A program made the position numbers and the translations under genes. From the NCBI RefSeq assembly GCF_022814865.1, contig NZ_JAKVRD010000001.1, positions 124,001-188,000 of the forward strand: DNA of 64,000 nucleotides, written 5' to 3'. The stretch is from Shimia aestuarii. GTDB lineage: Bacteria > Pseudomonadota > Alphaproteobacteria > Rhodobacterales > Rhodobacteraceae. Below, one piece after another: positions 54,718-63,401 of this stretch. Each line of letters starts with the position of its first letter. Position 1 is the first letter of the stretch. A model generated the notes under the pieces. The model did not search any database, was not told where the DNA came from, and was given only the letters and a program-made list of their open reading frames with translations.

Positions 54718-54852
54718 TCAATCCACAGACAGAACCCGATCCGGCCTCAAAGGAAACGTTTTGCGAATGAGGTTGTGGGTGCAGCCGCCGCAAAAGCCGA
54801 CTTCGTCCGCAAACAGATGCACGATCCCCTGCACAGAGCACCCATTAACCAT
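54718..54852 (-). CDS. Possible 44-residue Cys-rich small protein
   Basis: A short frame with a good ribosome binding site (GGGGAGAC just before the ATG) encodes a peptide with FCGGCTH, a CxxC-type motif, ending in RKTFPLRPDRVLSVD. It precedes the DUF2946-like gene by 33 bp on the same strand, so it may head that operon. Third-position bases are not strongly GC-biased, so coding is uncertain. I recognise no family. Confidence 0.35.
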   Translation of the reverse strand: MVNGCSVQGIVHLFADEVGFCGGCTHNLIRKTFPLRPDRVLSVD

Positions 54853-54943
54853 GTCTCCCCGCCAAGCCCCGCACATACGCGATACCGACGCAATACCGAC
54901 GTGATACCGACGTTGGTTTTTGGCCCTTTGGGGCGTTAACCCT
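54843..54943. repeat. Tandem-repeat element with GTTAAC boundaries, copy 2
   Basis: The unit GCGATACCGAC / GCAATACCGAC / GTGATACCGACG (54879-54912) matches the element at 15144-15234. The flanks are ATTAACC (54844-54850) and CGTTAACCC (54934-54942). It lies between the trans-sulfuration enzyme gene and the DUF2946/PepSY group, in a position that could regulate the latter. Confidence 0.7.
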
Positions 54944-54949
54944 TGCGGA

Positions 54950-56092
54950 CTACTGCCCCAAAGCCTGCCCGAGATCTGCAATCAAATCGCCGGCGTCTTC
55001 GATCCCGATACTGATCCTCAATAGGTTCTCCGGAATGCCCGTATGAGGTTCGATCGTGTGGCGATGCTCGACAAGGCTTTCGACCCCGCCAAGCGACGTT
55101 GCGCGGTGAAACAGGTTGAGCCGCCCTGCCACTTTCAACGCCTCTTCCCGCCCCCCTTTGACAAGGAAGGACATCAGGAACCCATAGCCGCCCTGCATCT
55201 GTTTCGCGGCGACCTCATGGCCTGCAAACCCTTGTAAACCTGGATAAAACACGTCCTCGACCTTTGGGTGATCGGCGAGGAACTCGGCGACTTTCATTGC
55301 GTTTTCGCACATCCGCTCAACCCGGAGCGGCAGTGTCCGCATCCCCCGCAAAAGAAGCCACGCCTCAAACGCGCCAAGCACCGCACCCGCGCCCGCCCGG
55401 TCCGTCGCGATCTCGTCCCAGACCGCGCCGCCCTCTTTGGTGACAAGCACCCCGGCCAAAACATCCGAATGCCCGTTGATCGCCTTGGTGGCCGAGTGCA
55501 TCACCATATCCGCCCCAAGTTTCAATGGGTTCGAGAGGATCGGCGTCGCCGCCGTGCTATCCACAACCAACACCGCCCCCGCCCCATGCGCCGCCTCTGC
55601 CGCGGCTGTGATATCGGTGGTCTTGAGCCACGGGTTCGACGGCGTTTCGATCCAGACAAGATCGGCCTTTCCCTTGTCACAGACCACCCGAAGCGCCTCT
55701 GCATCGGTGGCATCCACCTCATCCATAACCACCTGACGGCGCTCGCAAAATTCACGCATCCACTTGGTCGCGCCCCAATAGATGCCGGACTGCACCACGA
55801 CCCGTCCACCGGTCGGGACGGTGCGGAACAACGCGGCAATCGCCGCCATGCCCGACGGGAACAATAGCGCCTCTGCGCCCCCCTCCATCTGTGCCAATAC
55901 CGCCTCCGCCTGCCGCACCACGTCATTGTGGTCGCGCGCATAGGTGTTGGCGGCATTGAGCGGCGCATATTCCCGGTCCCGCGCGTAGGTCGTCGCCGGC
56001 TGGATCGGCGGCACCACCCCCCCGCTCTGAAGGTCAATCGCTCCCCCGGCCTGCGCCGCCAGCGTGGCGGGCTGCATGTCTTTCATGTCCAT
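54950..56092 (-). CDS. Trans-sulfuration family PLP enzyme (cystathionine synthase/lyase-like)
   Basis: A 380-residue PLP enzyme of the Cys/Met metabolism class. The PLP Lys is K203 ([13 protein letters not shown]), with TYARDHND near the phosphate site and VVDSTAATP as the Asp segment. Whether it acts as cystathionine gamma-synthase, beta-lyase or gamma-lyase cannot be settled from sequence. Start 56092 follows AAGGAG; the longer frame overlaps the divergent pseudouridine synthase. It complements metZ in methionine or cysteine metabolism. Confidence 0.85.
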   Translation of the reverse strand: MDMKDMQPATLAAQAGGAIDLQSGGVVPPIQPATTYARDREYAPLNAANTYARDHNDVVRQAEAVLAQMEGGAEALLFPSGMAAIAALFRTVPTGGRVVVQSGIYWGATKWMREFCERRQVVMDEVDATDAEALRVVCDKGKADLVWIETPSNPWLKTTDITAAAEAAHGAGAVLVVDSTAATPILSNPLKLGADMVMHSATKAINGHSDVLAGVLVTKEGGAVWDEIATDRAGAGAVLGAFEAWLLLRGMRTLPLRVERMCENAMKVAEFLADHPKVEDVFYPGLQGFAGHEVAAKQMQGGYGFLMSFLVKGGREEALKVAGRLNLFHRATSLGGVESLVEHRHTIEPHTGIPENLLRISIGIEDAGDLIADLGQALGQ

Positions 56093-56195
56093 GACGCGCT
56101 CCTTGTCTGTCGCCCCCAAGACACGCCAGAACCGCCCGACTTGCAAGCCCCCCGTCCCCACCTCTAGAACGAAGGGACAGCAATCCGGAAACCCC

Positions 56196-56771
56196 ATGCC
56201 GCGCACCATCCTATTCAACAAGCCTTTCGACGTCCTGTCACAGTTCACAGACAAGGGCACCGAAGGCAGCACCCGCCGCACCCTGTCGGATTTCATCGAC
56301 GTGCCAGGGGTTTACGCTGCAGGCCGCCTCGACCGCGATAGCGAGGGATTGTTGATCCTGACCGATGATGGCCGCCTGCAACAGCGCATCGCCAACCCCA
56401 AGAACAAATGGCCCAAGACCTATTGGGTGCAGGTCGAAGGCACCCCCTCCGACGCCGCGCTCGCGGACTTGCGCAAGGGGGTCACGCTCAAGGATGGCAA
56501 GACCCGCCCCGCCGAGGTCGCGCGGATGGATGAACCGGCCAATCTCTGGCCGCGCAATCCCCCGATCCGGGTGCGCAAATCAGTGCCCGATAGCTGGCTC
56601 TGCCTGACCATCCGCGAGGGGCGCAACCGTCAGGTCCGCCGCATGACCGCCGCCGTCGGCCACCCGACCCTTCGCCTGATCCGCTATAGCGTGGGCGACT
56701 GGACCATCGACGGGCTGCTCTCTGGGCAATGGAATGATGCCCCGATGCACCACACACCGCCCAGACGATGA
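56196..56771 (+). CDS. 23S rRNA pseudouridine synthase (RluE-like)
   Basis: A 191-residue member of the RsuA/RluE pseudouridine synthases without an S4 domain. It begins [20 protein letters not shown], has the catalytic Asp in [19 protein letters not shown], and [19 protein letters not shown]. It isomerises a uridine in rRNA; the site is uncertain. The ATG at 56196 gives the family start. It is divergent from the PLP enzyme with about a 100-bp gap. Confidence 0.9.
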   Translation: MPRTILFNKPFDVLSQFTDKGTEGSTRRTLSDFIDVPGVYAAGRLDRDSEGLLILTDDGRLQQRIANPKNKWPKTYWVQVEGTPSDAALADLRKGVTLKDGKTRPAEVARMDEPANLWPRNPPIRVRKSVPDSWLCLTIREGRNRQVRRMTAAVGHPTLRLIRYSVGDWTIDGLLSGQWNDAPMHHTPPRR

Positions 56772-56912
56772 CATATCCACAAAAATCTGACGCTCTGCAC
56801 ATCCATCGCGCTTCCCCTCAAAGCCGCCACAACATATAGTGGCCCCATAACGCGCCTCGGGTCGAACCCGTGGCCAAACCCGGATTTTCGAAGGGCAGAC
56901 GGGACAAATCGC

Positions 56913-57722
56913 ATGGCACATATCATCGTTGTAGGGAACGAAAAGGGCGGCGCGGGCAAATCCACCGTATCGATGCACATCGCCACCGCTCTGGCCCGCA
57001 TGGGGCACAAGGTCGGCGCGCTTGATCTTGACCTGCGCCAGAAGACCTTTGGCCGATACGCCGAGAACCGACAAAAGTTCCTCGGCGAGGCACAACTTTC
57101 CCTGCCAAGCGCCGATTACCACGACCTCCCCGAAGTCGACCCGGCAAGCCTCAAGCCAGGCGAGAATATCTACGATCATCGCCTGTCGCTCGCCGTGGCC
57201 ACGCTCGAACCCGACTGCGACTTTATCCTGATCGACTGCCCCGGCTCACATACTCGTCTGTCTCAGGTGGCCCATTCGCTTGCCGATACGTTGGTGACAC
57301 CGCTGAACGACAGTTTCGTGGATTTCGACCTGCTCGCCCGCACCGATCCGATGGCCGACAAAATTCTCGGCCCTTCGGTCTATTCCGAAATGGTCTGGAA
57401 CGCGCGTCAGCTACGGGCACAGGCGGGTCTCAAACCCATCGACTGGATCGTGCTGCGCAACCGCATGGGGGCTCAGCAGATGGTCAACAAGGAAAAGATG
57501 GGCAAGGCGCTCGACAACCTTGCCAAACGGATCGGCTTTCGCGTTGGCCCGGGCTTCAACGAGCGCGTGATCTTTCGCGAGCTGTTCCCGCGCGGCCTGA
57601 CGTTGCTGGACCTCAAGGATATCGGGGTGAAACAGCTCAACATTTCCAACGTCGCCGCGCGGCAGGAACTTCGCGACCTCGTGAAGGCGCTCGAGTTGCC
57701 GGGGGTCGAGGTCGATTTCTGA
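56913..57722 (+). CDS. mipZ: Division plane positioning ATPase MipZ
   Basis: A 269-residue ParA/MinD-family ATPase with the deviant Walker A motif GNEKGGAGKSTVS (K11, K16). It has ALDLDLRQKTFGRYAENR, which is typical of MipZ, and ILIDCPGSHTRLSQVAHSLA. MipZ forms a bipolar gradient with ParB and restrains FtsZ to mid-cell in alphaproteobacteria. The gene stands alone, 140 bp after the pseudouridine synthase gene. Confidence 0.94.
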   Translation: MAHIIVVGNEKGGAGKSTVSMHIATALARMGHKVGALDLDLRQKTFGRYAENRQKFLGEAQLSLPSADYHDLPEVDPASLKPGENIYDHRLSLAVATLEPDCDFILIDCPGSHTRLSQVAHSLADTLVTPLNDSFVDFDLLARTDPMADKILGPSVYSEMVWNARQLRAQAGLKPIDWIVLRNRMGAQQMVNKEKMGKALDNLAKRIGFRVGPGFNERVIFRELFPRGLTLLDLKDIGVKQLNISNVAARQELRDLVKALELPGVEVDF

Positions 57723-57729
57723 GCGGCCC

Positions 57730-57750
57730 CGTTTTCTTCAATAGAAAACG
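57730..57750. terminator. Convergent hairpin after mipZ
   Basis: CGTTTTC and GAAAACG form a 7-bp stem (with one further C-G pair) and a 7-base loop between the convergent mipZ and DMT genes. It lacks a T tract. Confidence 0.4.
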
Positions 57751-57780
57751 GACCGAAATCTTTCAAAGATCGCGCGCATC

Positions 57781-58638
57781 TCAACGCCGCCGCAAGAGCG
57801 CAACCGCATTTGACACCGCCAGCGCGCCCACCACGATCGCTCCACCGGCCAAGGCCCAGCGACCGGGGTCTTCCCCCACCACGGCCCAAGCCAGCAAAGG
57901 CGCGAGCACCGTCTCGAGCAGGATCAAAAGCGCCACTTCCGCCGAAGTGATATAGCGCGGCCCAAGCGCGAGCCCGATCGAGCTCCCGGTAATGAAGGCC
58001 CCGTGCAACAGGACGAGCCAGACCTGATCCTGCGCGATACTCATCGGCTCGACCATGGGCCAGAGGATCACGGCGGAGGCAAGGAACGCCACCGGCACAG
58101 CGGGCACCATCGACACATCCCTGACCCGACGCACCGCCGTGAGCGCGGCTGCGAAACTCACCGTCAGCAAAAGCGCCAGCGCATCACCCGACCGGCTCGC
58201 CGTGGCGTTCTCGCCGGTGCCATAGGCCACGATGGCGAGTCCCACGATCACGAAGAGCATGGTCAAGACCATGCGCCGGCTGATCGGCTCACCAAGGAAA
58301 ATCCGGCTGAAAATCGCAGCAAAGACAGGCATCGTGGCAATGATGATGACGACGTTGGCGACGCTGGTGAGGCTCACGGCCATGACAAACAGAACCCCGC
58401 TCGCGGCCAGAACGACAATATATAGCGCCCCGTGCCAGCCCGTCCGAAGCGAGGCCGAGACCGCCCGCGGCCCCATCCACACGAGCACGCCGACAAGCAC
58501 CGCCGTGCCGGAGGTGACCGCGCGCCAAAAGGCGATCACGAGCGGATCGGCGTCAATCAACCGCACGAAAAGCGAATCCGGCACCACCAGAAGCGCGCCC
58601 ATCATCGTGATCAGAAGCCCCTTGGCCTGCATGCTCAT
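57781..58638 (-). CDS. EamA/DMT-superfamily transporter
   Basis: A 285-residue ten-helix EamA protein: PLVIAFWRAVTSGTAVLVGV, VVIIIATMPVFAAIFSRIFL and LGEPISRRMVLTM in repeat one, and GPRYITSAEVALLILLETVL, PLLAWAVVGEDPGRWALAGG in repeat two. Its start overlaps the stop of the upstream PLP decarboxylase as ATGA, so the two are co-expressed. It may export a product of that enzyme. Confidence 0.87.
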   Translation of the reverse strand: MSMQAKGLLITMMGALLVVPDSLFVRLIDADPLVIAFWRAVTSGTAVLVGVLVWMGPRAVSASLRTGWHGALYIVVLAASGVLFVMAVSLTSVANVVIIIATMPVFAAIFSRIFLGEPISRRMVLTMLFVIVGLAIVAYGTGENATASRSGDALALLLTVSFAAALTAVRRVRDVSMVPAVPVAFLASAVILWPMVEPMSIAQDQVWLVLLHGAFITGSSIGLALGPRYITSAEVALLILLETVLAPLLAWAVVGEDPGRWALAGGAIVVGALAVSNAVALLRRR

Positions 58639-60074
58639 GCGTGCGCTTCCTTCATGACCGCATCGAACAGAATATCGAGATCCCGCTCCGACGTGCGATG
58701 ATTGGTGATATTCACACGGATCGCAAGATTGCCGCCGATCCGCGTGGTTGAAGGCGCTGCGATCCCCGCCTCCTGAAGCCGGAGCACGATTTCCGCGTTA
58801 AGCGCGTCGAGCGCCGCCGCGTCTGCTCCGTCGCGCAGCACGCGGAAACACACGATATTGAGCGCCACGGGTGCAAGAAGCTCCATCTCTGGCGCGGCCT
58901 CGACCCGGTGCCCGAGATAGGCTGCCTGTGTACAGTTGCGCTCGACAAGGGCGCCGAACCTATCGACCCCGTGCTCGACGAAAGACGCCCAGACCTTCAA
59001 CGCCCGAAACCCGCGCGAAAGTTCCGGGCCATAATCCACGGGCCAGCGATCCCCCGCGGCAAGCCCCCGAGGCGCCCCGGCAAGATAGTCGGGCCGCGCC
59101 GCAAACGCACGGCGGTGATCCTCTTCCGAGCGGATCAGGACACAGCCCGCGTCATAGTTCACATGCATCCATTTGTGGAAATCAAAGGCGAGGGAATCGG
59201 CGCGTTCGAGGCCGCAAAGCTGCGGCTTGATCTTGGTGCTCGCCATGCCAATCGCGCCAAACGCCCCATCCACATGCAACCAAAGCCCTTCTGCCGCGGC
59301 AATCTCGGCAAGCGTGTCGAGCGGGTCAATTGCCCCCACATTCACCGCACCGGCCGTCCCGACGATCAAAAAAGGCTGCGCCCCATCGGCGCGATCCTTG
59401 GCAATGGCCTCACGCAATGCCTCTGGCTGCATTCGAAATGCTGCATCGACCGGGATAAGCCGCAAAGCATCGCTGCCAAGCCCGAGAATATCAAACGCGC
59501 GCGCCACACAGGCATGGGTTTCGCTTGAGCAATACCCGACAAGCCGCGCCGCGCCGCACCCTGCCCTCCGCGTCTCGATCCCAAGCGTGCGATCCCGCGC
59601 CGCCTTGAGCGCGATCAGCGTCGCCATCGACGTGCCCGACACGACGAGGCCGCTCGCGCTTTCGGGAAAGCCCATCAATGCGCGGCACCACTCCACGACC
59701 TGCCGTTCGACATAGATCGCTCCATGGTCACGCCCGCCCAGATTGGCGTTCATCGCCGCCGCTGCGATTTCGGCGATTATGTTGCCCGGCGTGCCACTGC
59801 CGTGAACCCAGCCGAAAAAGCGCGGATGCGTATTGCCGACGCCATAGTCGAGAAGCGCCTCACAGCCCTCACGCATCGCCGCAACGCCACGCCCTTGGCG
59901 CGGCAGCGCCTCTTGCAGCCCGGCTTTCGCGTCCTCTGGCAAGGGGGTCCAGACGCGGCCATCGCAAGCGCCCTGCATCCGGTCGAGCGCCGCGTCGAGC
60001 ATCGCATGAGCCTCCTTGCGGAACCCCTCCCAGTCTTCGGGATCAAGCCCGCCCGCCGCATGTCCTGCTGTCAT
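58635..60074 (-). CDS. Pyridoxal-dependent decarboxylase (aromatic amino acid decarboxylase-like)
   Basis: A 479-residue group II PLP decarboxylase. K301 in DFHKWMHVNYDAGC is the Schiff-base Lys, HVDGAFGAI gives the stacking and Asp residues, and NTHPRFFGWVHGSGTPGNII is the typical start of the large domain. Substrates in the family include tyrosine, tryptophan and Glu. It forms an operon with a DMT exporter, consistent with making and exporting an amine. The nearby hmgA-fahA tyrosine pathway makes an aromatic substrate plausible but unproven. Confidence 0.87.
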   Translation of the reverse strand: MTAGHAAGGLDPEDWEGFRKEAHAMLDAALDRMQGACDGRVWTPLPEDAKAGLQEALPRQGRGVAAMREGCEALLDYGVGNTHPRFFGWVHGSGTPGNIIAEIAAAAMNANLGGRDHGAIYVERQVVEWCRALMGFPESASGLVVSGTSMATLIALKAARDRTLGIETRRAGCGAARLVGYCSSETHACVARAFDILGLGSDALRLIPVDAAFRMQPEALREAIAKDRADGAQPFLIVGTAGAVNVGAIDPLDTLAEIAAAEGLWLHVDGAFGAIGMASTKIKPQLCGLERADSLAFDFHKWMHVNYDAGCVLIRSEEDHRRAFAARPDYLAGAPRGLAAGDRWPVDYGPELSRGFRALKVWASFVEHGVDRFGALVERNCTQAAYLGHRVEAAPEMELLAPVALNIVCFRVLRDGADAAALDALNAEIVLRLQEAGIAAPSTTRIGGNLAIRVNITNHRTSERDLDILFDAVMKEAHA

Positions 60075-60148
60075 CTCTCGTTCCCCTGATCGCCTTTGTC
60101 CCGCCTATTCAGCAGGTGCCCCGCAACCCGTCAAGAGAGCGACCGCCT

Positions 60149-60586
60149 TCAGCCCCGCTCGCCAAGCCGTCGCAGCATGGCCCGCAAGAGCGCAACTTCC
60201 TCCTCCGAGAACTTCGCCTCCAACGTCCGATCATAGGCCGCCGCCACCTCGCGCAGGTCTTTATAGGCCGCGAGTCCAAGCGGCGTGAGGCGCAGGAATT
60301 CCTGTCGTCGATCATCCTCGGACCGCTCCCGCGCCACGAATCGCTTCTCGACGAGCTTCTGCACCGCACGGCTTATTTTGGTCTTGTGAATGCGCGCGCG
60401 GGTCACGATCGTCGAGGCCGTCATTTCCCCAAACGCCCCGAGATGGAATAGGACTCGCCACTCTGTGCGAAGGATTCCGTATTTGTTTTTATAGACTTGC
60501 TGGAACTCGAGACTGCTTTCCTCCGCCGCTTGGTTGAGCAGGTAAGGCAGGAAATTCTGGAGATCAAAATCATCTTTTTCTACCAT
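60149..60586 (-). CDS. MarR-family transcriptional regulator
   Basis: A 145-residue winged-helix regulator: LNQAAEESSLEFQQVYKNKY, LRTEWRVLFHLGAFGEMTAS and TIVTRARIHKTKISRAVQKL (recognition helix), then ERSEDDRRQEFLRLTPLGLA (wing). It is divergent from hmgA and shares a 76-bp intergenic region with an inverted repeat, so it probably represses or senses homogentisate pathway intermediates. Confidence 0.87.
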   Translation of the reverse strand: MVEKDDFDLQNFLPYLLNQAAEESSLEFQQVYKNKYGILRTEWRVLFHLGAFGEMTASTIVTRARIHKTKISRAVQKLVEKRFVARERSEDDRRQEFLRLTPLGLAAYKDLREVAAAYDRTLEAKFSEEEVALLRAMLRRLGERG

Positions 60587-60607
60587 GAAGTCGGTCCTCC
60601 TACCTTG

Positions 60608-60642
60608 TTAGTTACAAATCCAACCATTACCAAAGCAACTAA
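60608..60642. promoter_or_regulatory. Inverted repeat in the MarR-hmgA intergenic region
   Basis: TTAGTTAC (60608-60615) and GCAACTAA (60635-60642) form an imperfect inverted repeat (7 of 8 positions) separated by 19 bp in the AT-rich divergent region. It is a candidate operator for the adjacent MarR regulator. Confidence 0.5.
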
Positions 60643-60662
60643 ATTCAGAACAGGAGCCTGAA

Positions 60663-62018
60663 ATGACCAAGCACACTGTCCCGTCCCGCATGCAGATGGC
60701 GCCCTCGATTTCCGGGCCGCACGAAGGCTACATGCCGGGTTTTGGGAATGACTATGAGACCGAGGTATTGCCGGGAGCTTTGCCGCAGGGGATGAACAGC
60801 CCGCAGAAATGCAACTACGGTCTTTATGGTGAACAGTTGTCTGGCACGGCGTTTACGGCCAATCCGCCGGAGCGGACGTGGTGCTATCGCATCCGCCCCT
60901 CGGTCAAACATTCTGCGCGCTATACGAAGATCGACGTGCCTTTCTGGAAATCCGCGCCCAACGTGGACCCGGACGTGACCTCGCTTGGCCAGTATCGCTG
61001 GGATCCCGTGCCGCATACCGAGGACAAGCTGACCTGGGTGACGGGGATGCGCACGATGACCACGGCAGGCGACGTCAACACGCAAGTCGGCATGGCGAGC
61101 CATGTCTATCTGGTGAATGAGTCGATGGTGGATGACTATTTCTTCTCGGCCGATTCCGAGCTTCTGGTGGTGCCGCAGGAGGGCGTCCTGCGCTTCTCGA
61201 CCGAGCTTGGCATCATCGACCTCGAACCCAAGGAGATCGCCATTCTTCCGCGCGGCCTTCTCTATCGCGTTGAGGTACTCGAGGGCCCGGCACGCGGCTT
61301 TGTCTGCGAGAACTACGGCCAGAAATTCGAACTACCGGGCCGCGGCCCGATCGGCGCCAACTGCATGGCCAACCCGCGTGACTTCAAGGCGCCCGTGGCG
61401 GCCTATGAGGACCGCGAAGTGCCCTCGACCGTGACCGTGAAATGGTGCGGCCAGTTCCACAAGACTGAAATCGGTCAATCGCCGCTCGACGTGGTGGCAT
61501 GGCATGGCAACTACGCGCCGGTCAAATACGACCTGCGCACCTATTGCCCGGTCGGCGCGATCCTCTTCGATCACCCGGACCCGTCGATCTTTACCGTGCT
61601 GACCGCCCCCTCGGGCCAGCCCGGCACCGCCAATATCGACTTCGTCCTGTTCCGCGAACGCTGGATGGTGGCCGAGGATACGTTCCGCCCGCCATGGTAT
61701 CACAAGAACATCATGTCCGAGCTGATGGGCAACATCTACGGTCAGTATGACGCCAAGCCGCAGGGCTTTGTCCCCGGTGGCATGAGCCTCCACAACATGA
61801 TGATCCCGCACGGCCCCGACCGCGATGCCTTCGAGGGTGCGTCGAATTCGAACCTTGGACCGGACAAGCTTGAAAACACCATGTCCTTCATGTTCGAAAC
61901 CCGCTTCCCCCAGCATCTGACGGGTTTTGCCGCCGATGAAGCCCCGCTTCAGGATGACTATATCGACTGCTGGACCAGCCTCGAGAAGAAATTCGACGGC
62001 ACCCCCGGCAAGAAATAA
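60663..62018 (+). CDS. hmgA: Homogentisate 1,2-dioxygenase
   Basis: A 451-residue ring-cleaving dioxygenase of tyrosine and phenylalanine breakdown. It opens homogentisate to maleylacetoacetate. Typical segments are [40 protein letters not shown]-like start ([20 protein letters not shown]) and the iron-binding C-terminal [20 protein letters not shown] and [39 protein letters not shown] site precedes the ATG. It heads the hmgA-fahA operon. Confidence 0.95.
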   Translation: MTKHTVPSRMQMAPSISGPHEGYMPGFGNDYETEVLPGALPQGMNSPQKCNYGLYGEQLSGTAFTANPPERTWCYRIRPSVKHSARYTKIDVPFWKSAPNVDPDVTSLGQYRWDPVPHTEDKLTWVTGMRTMTTAGDVNTQVGMASHVYLVNESMVDDYFFSADSELLVVPQEGVLRFSTELGIIDLEPKEIAILPRGLLYRVEVLEGPARGFVCENYGQKFELPGRGPIGANCMANPRDFKAPVAAYEDREVPSTVTVKWCGQFHKTEIGQSPLDVVAWHGNYAPVKYDLRTYCPVGAILFDHPDPSIFTVLTAPSGQPGTANIDFVLFRERWMVAEDTFRPPWYHKNIMSELMGNIYGQYDAKPQGFVPGGMSLHNMMIPHGPDRDAFEGASNSNLGPDKLENTMSFMFETRFPQHLTGFAADEAPLQDDYIDCWTSLEKKFDGTPGKK

Positions 62019-62020
62019 AC

Positions 62021-62043
62021 CGTAGGGCGGGCATCTGCCCGCC
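62021..62043. repeat. Palindrome between hmgA and fahA
   Basis: CGTAGGGCGGGCATCTGCCCGCC folds with GGGCGGGCA pairing to TGCCCGCC. It has the same frame as the palindrome at 63357 but with C-G pairs where the other has T-A pairs. Confidence 0.65.
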
Positions 62044-62064
62044 ACAACGACCAAGGAAACGCGA

Positions 62065-63321
62065 ATGCCCCTTCTGAAATCTTGGGTGGCATCGGCCAAT
62101 AGCGCCGATCACCCTTTCCCGCTCAACAACCTGCCCTATGGCGTGTTCTCGACCGAAGACAGCGATCCGCGCTGTGGTGTCGCCATTGGCGACAGCATCC
62201 TCGACCTCGCCGCTGCCGAAAAGGCGGGCCTTGTCGCGATCTCCGGGATCCCGGTTTTTGATGCGCCGCATTGGAACGACTTTATGGATCTTGGCGCAGA
62301 GGCCTGGGACGCTCTGCGCGCCCGCCTGACCGAGATCCTCACCGAAGGCAGCGCCGACGAGGCCAAGGCCGCGCCGCTTCTCGTACCGATGGATAAGGCG
62401 ACGCTGCATATGCCCATCGCCGTGCGCGAATACACCGATTTCTATGCGGGCCGGAACCACGCCTTCAATGTCGGCACCATGTTCCGTGGCCCGGAAAACG
62501 CCCTGCCGCCGAACTGGCTCCATATCCCGATCGGCTACAATGGCCGTGCCTCTTCCGTGGTCGTGTCGGGCACCGATGTGCGCCGCCCTTGGGGGCAGCT
62601 CAAATCCCCCGACCACGATCTTCCCGCCTTCCTGCCCTGCCGCCGGTTTGACCTCGAGCTCGAGATGGGCGCGATTGTCGGCACCGCCTCAAACGGCCCG
62701 ATCACCGTGCAGGAAGCCGATGACAACATCTTTGGCTACGTGCTCCTGAACGACTGGTCCGCGCGCGATATCCAGGCTTGGGAATATCAGCCCCTCGGCC
62801 CGTTTCAGGCCAAATCAACCGCGACCTCGATCTCGCCCTGGATCATCACCAAACCGGCGCTCGAGCCGTTCCGCACCGACACGCCCGAACGCGAGTTCGA
62901 GCTTCTCGACCATCTCAAGGATTGCGGGCCGATGCTTTATGACATCGACCTCGCCGTGACGCTGGCCCCCGAGGGCAAGGACGCGACGACCATCACGCGC
63001 ACCAACTACAAAGAGATGTATTACTCCGCCGCCCAGCAACTCGCCCATCACACCACGGCAGGCACGCCGATGAACGTCGGCGACCTGCTCGGGTCGGGGA
63101 CAATCTCTGGCGCGACAAAGCCTGAGCGTGGCTCGCTCCTCGAACTGTCGTGGGGCGGAAAAGAGCCGCTGACCCTCGACACCGGCGAGACCCGGACCTT
63201 CCTCGAGGATGGCGACACGCTGACCCTTACGGGCGCGGCCAAGGGCGATGGCTACACCATCGGCTTCGGCACCTGCACCGGCACGGTCCTGCCCGCACTC
63301 AAAGACCCGTACGCAAGATAA
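62065..63321 (+). CDS. fahA: Fumarylacetoacetase
   Basis: A 418-residue FAH-family hydrolase that cleaves fumarylacetoacetate to fumarate and acetoacetate. Segments include the N-terminal domain NLPYGVFSTEDSDPRCGVAI, VREYTDFYAGRNHAFNVGTM with the metal-binding Asp and catalytic His, GYNGRASSVVVSGTDVRRPW, FDLELEMGAIVG and FGYVLLNDWSARDIQAWEYQ. It ends the ring-cleavage route begun by HmgA. No maleylacetoacetate isomerase is seen before the window ends. AAGGAAA lies upstream of the ATG. Confidence 0.95.
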   Translation: MPLLKSWVASANSADHPFPLNNLPYGVFSTEDSDPRCGVAIGDSILDLAAAEKAGLVAISGIPVFDAPHWNDFMDLGAEAWDALRARLTEILTEGSADEAKAAPLLVPMDKATLHMPIAVREYTDFYAGRNHAFNVGTMFRGPENALPPNWLHIPIGYNGRASSVVVSGTDVRRPWGQLKSPDHDLPAFLPCRRFDLELEMGAIVGTASNGPITVQEADDNIFGYVLLNDWSARDIQAWEYQPLGPFQAKSTATSISPWIITKPALEPFRTDTPEREFELLDHLKDCGPMLYDIDLAVTLAPEGKDATTITRTNYKEMYYSAAQQLAHHTTAGTPMNVGDLLGSGTISGATKPERGSLLELSWGGKEPLTLDTGETRTFLEDGDTLTLTGAAKGDGYTIGFGTCTGTVLPALKDPYAR

Positions 63322-63326
63322 GCAGT

Positions 63327-63380
63327 GGCGGGCCAAAGCCCGCCCGCCCCTCCATTCGTAGGGTGGGTTTCCAACCCACC
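63327..63380. repeat. Two palindromes between fahA and the MBL-fold gene
   Basis: GGCGGGC-CAAA-GCCCGCC (63327-63344) is followed by CGTAGGGTGGGTTTCCAACCCACC (63357-63380). The second matches the hmgA-fahA palindrome in layout with compensating stem changes. Confidence 0.65.
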
Positions 63381-63401
63381 AAACCGCAAAGGACAAATCC
63401 A

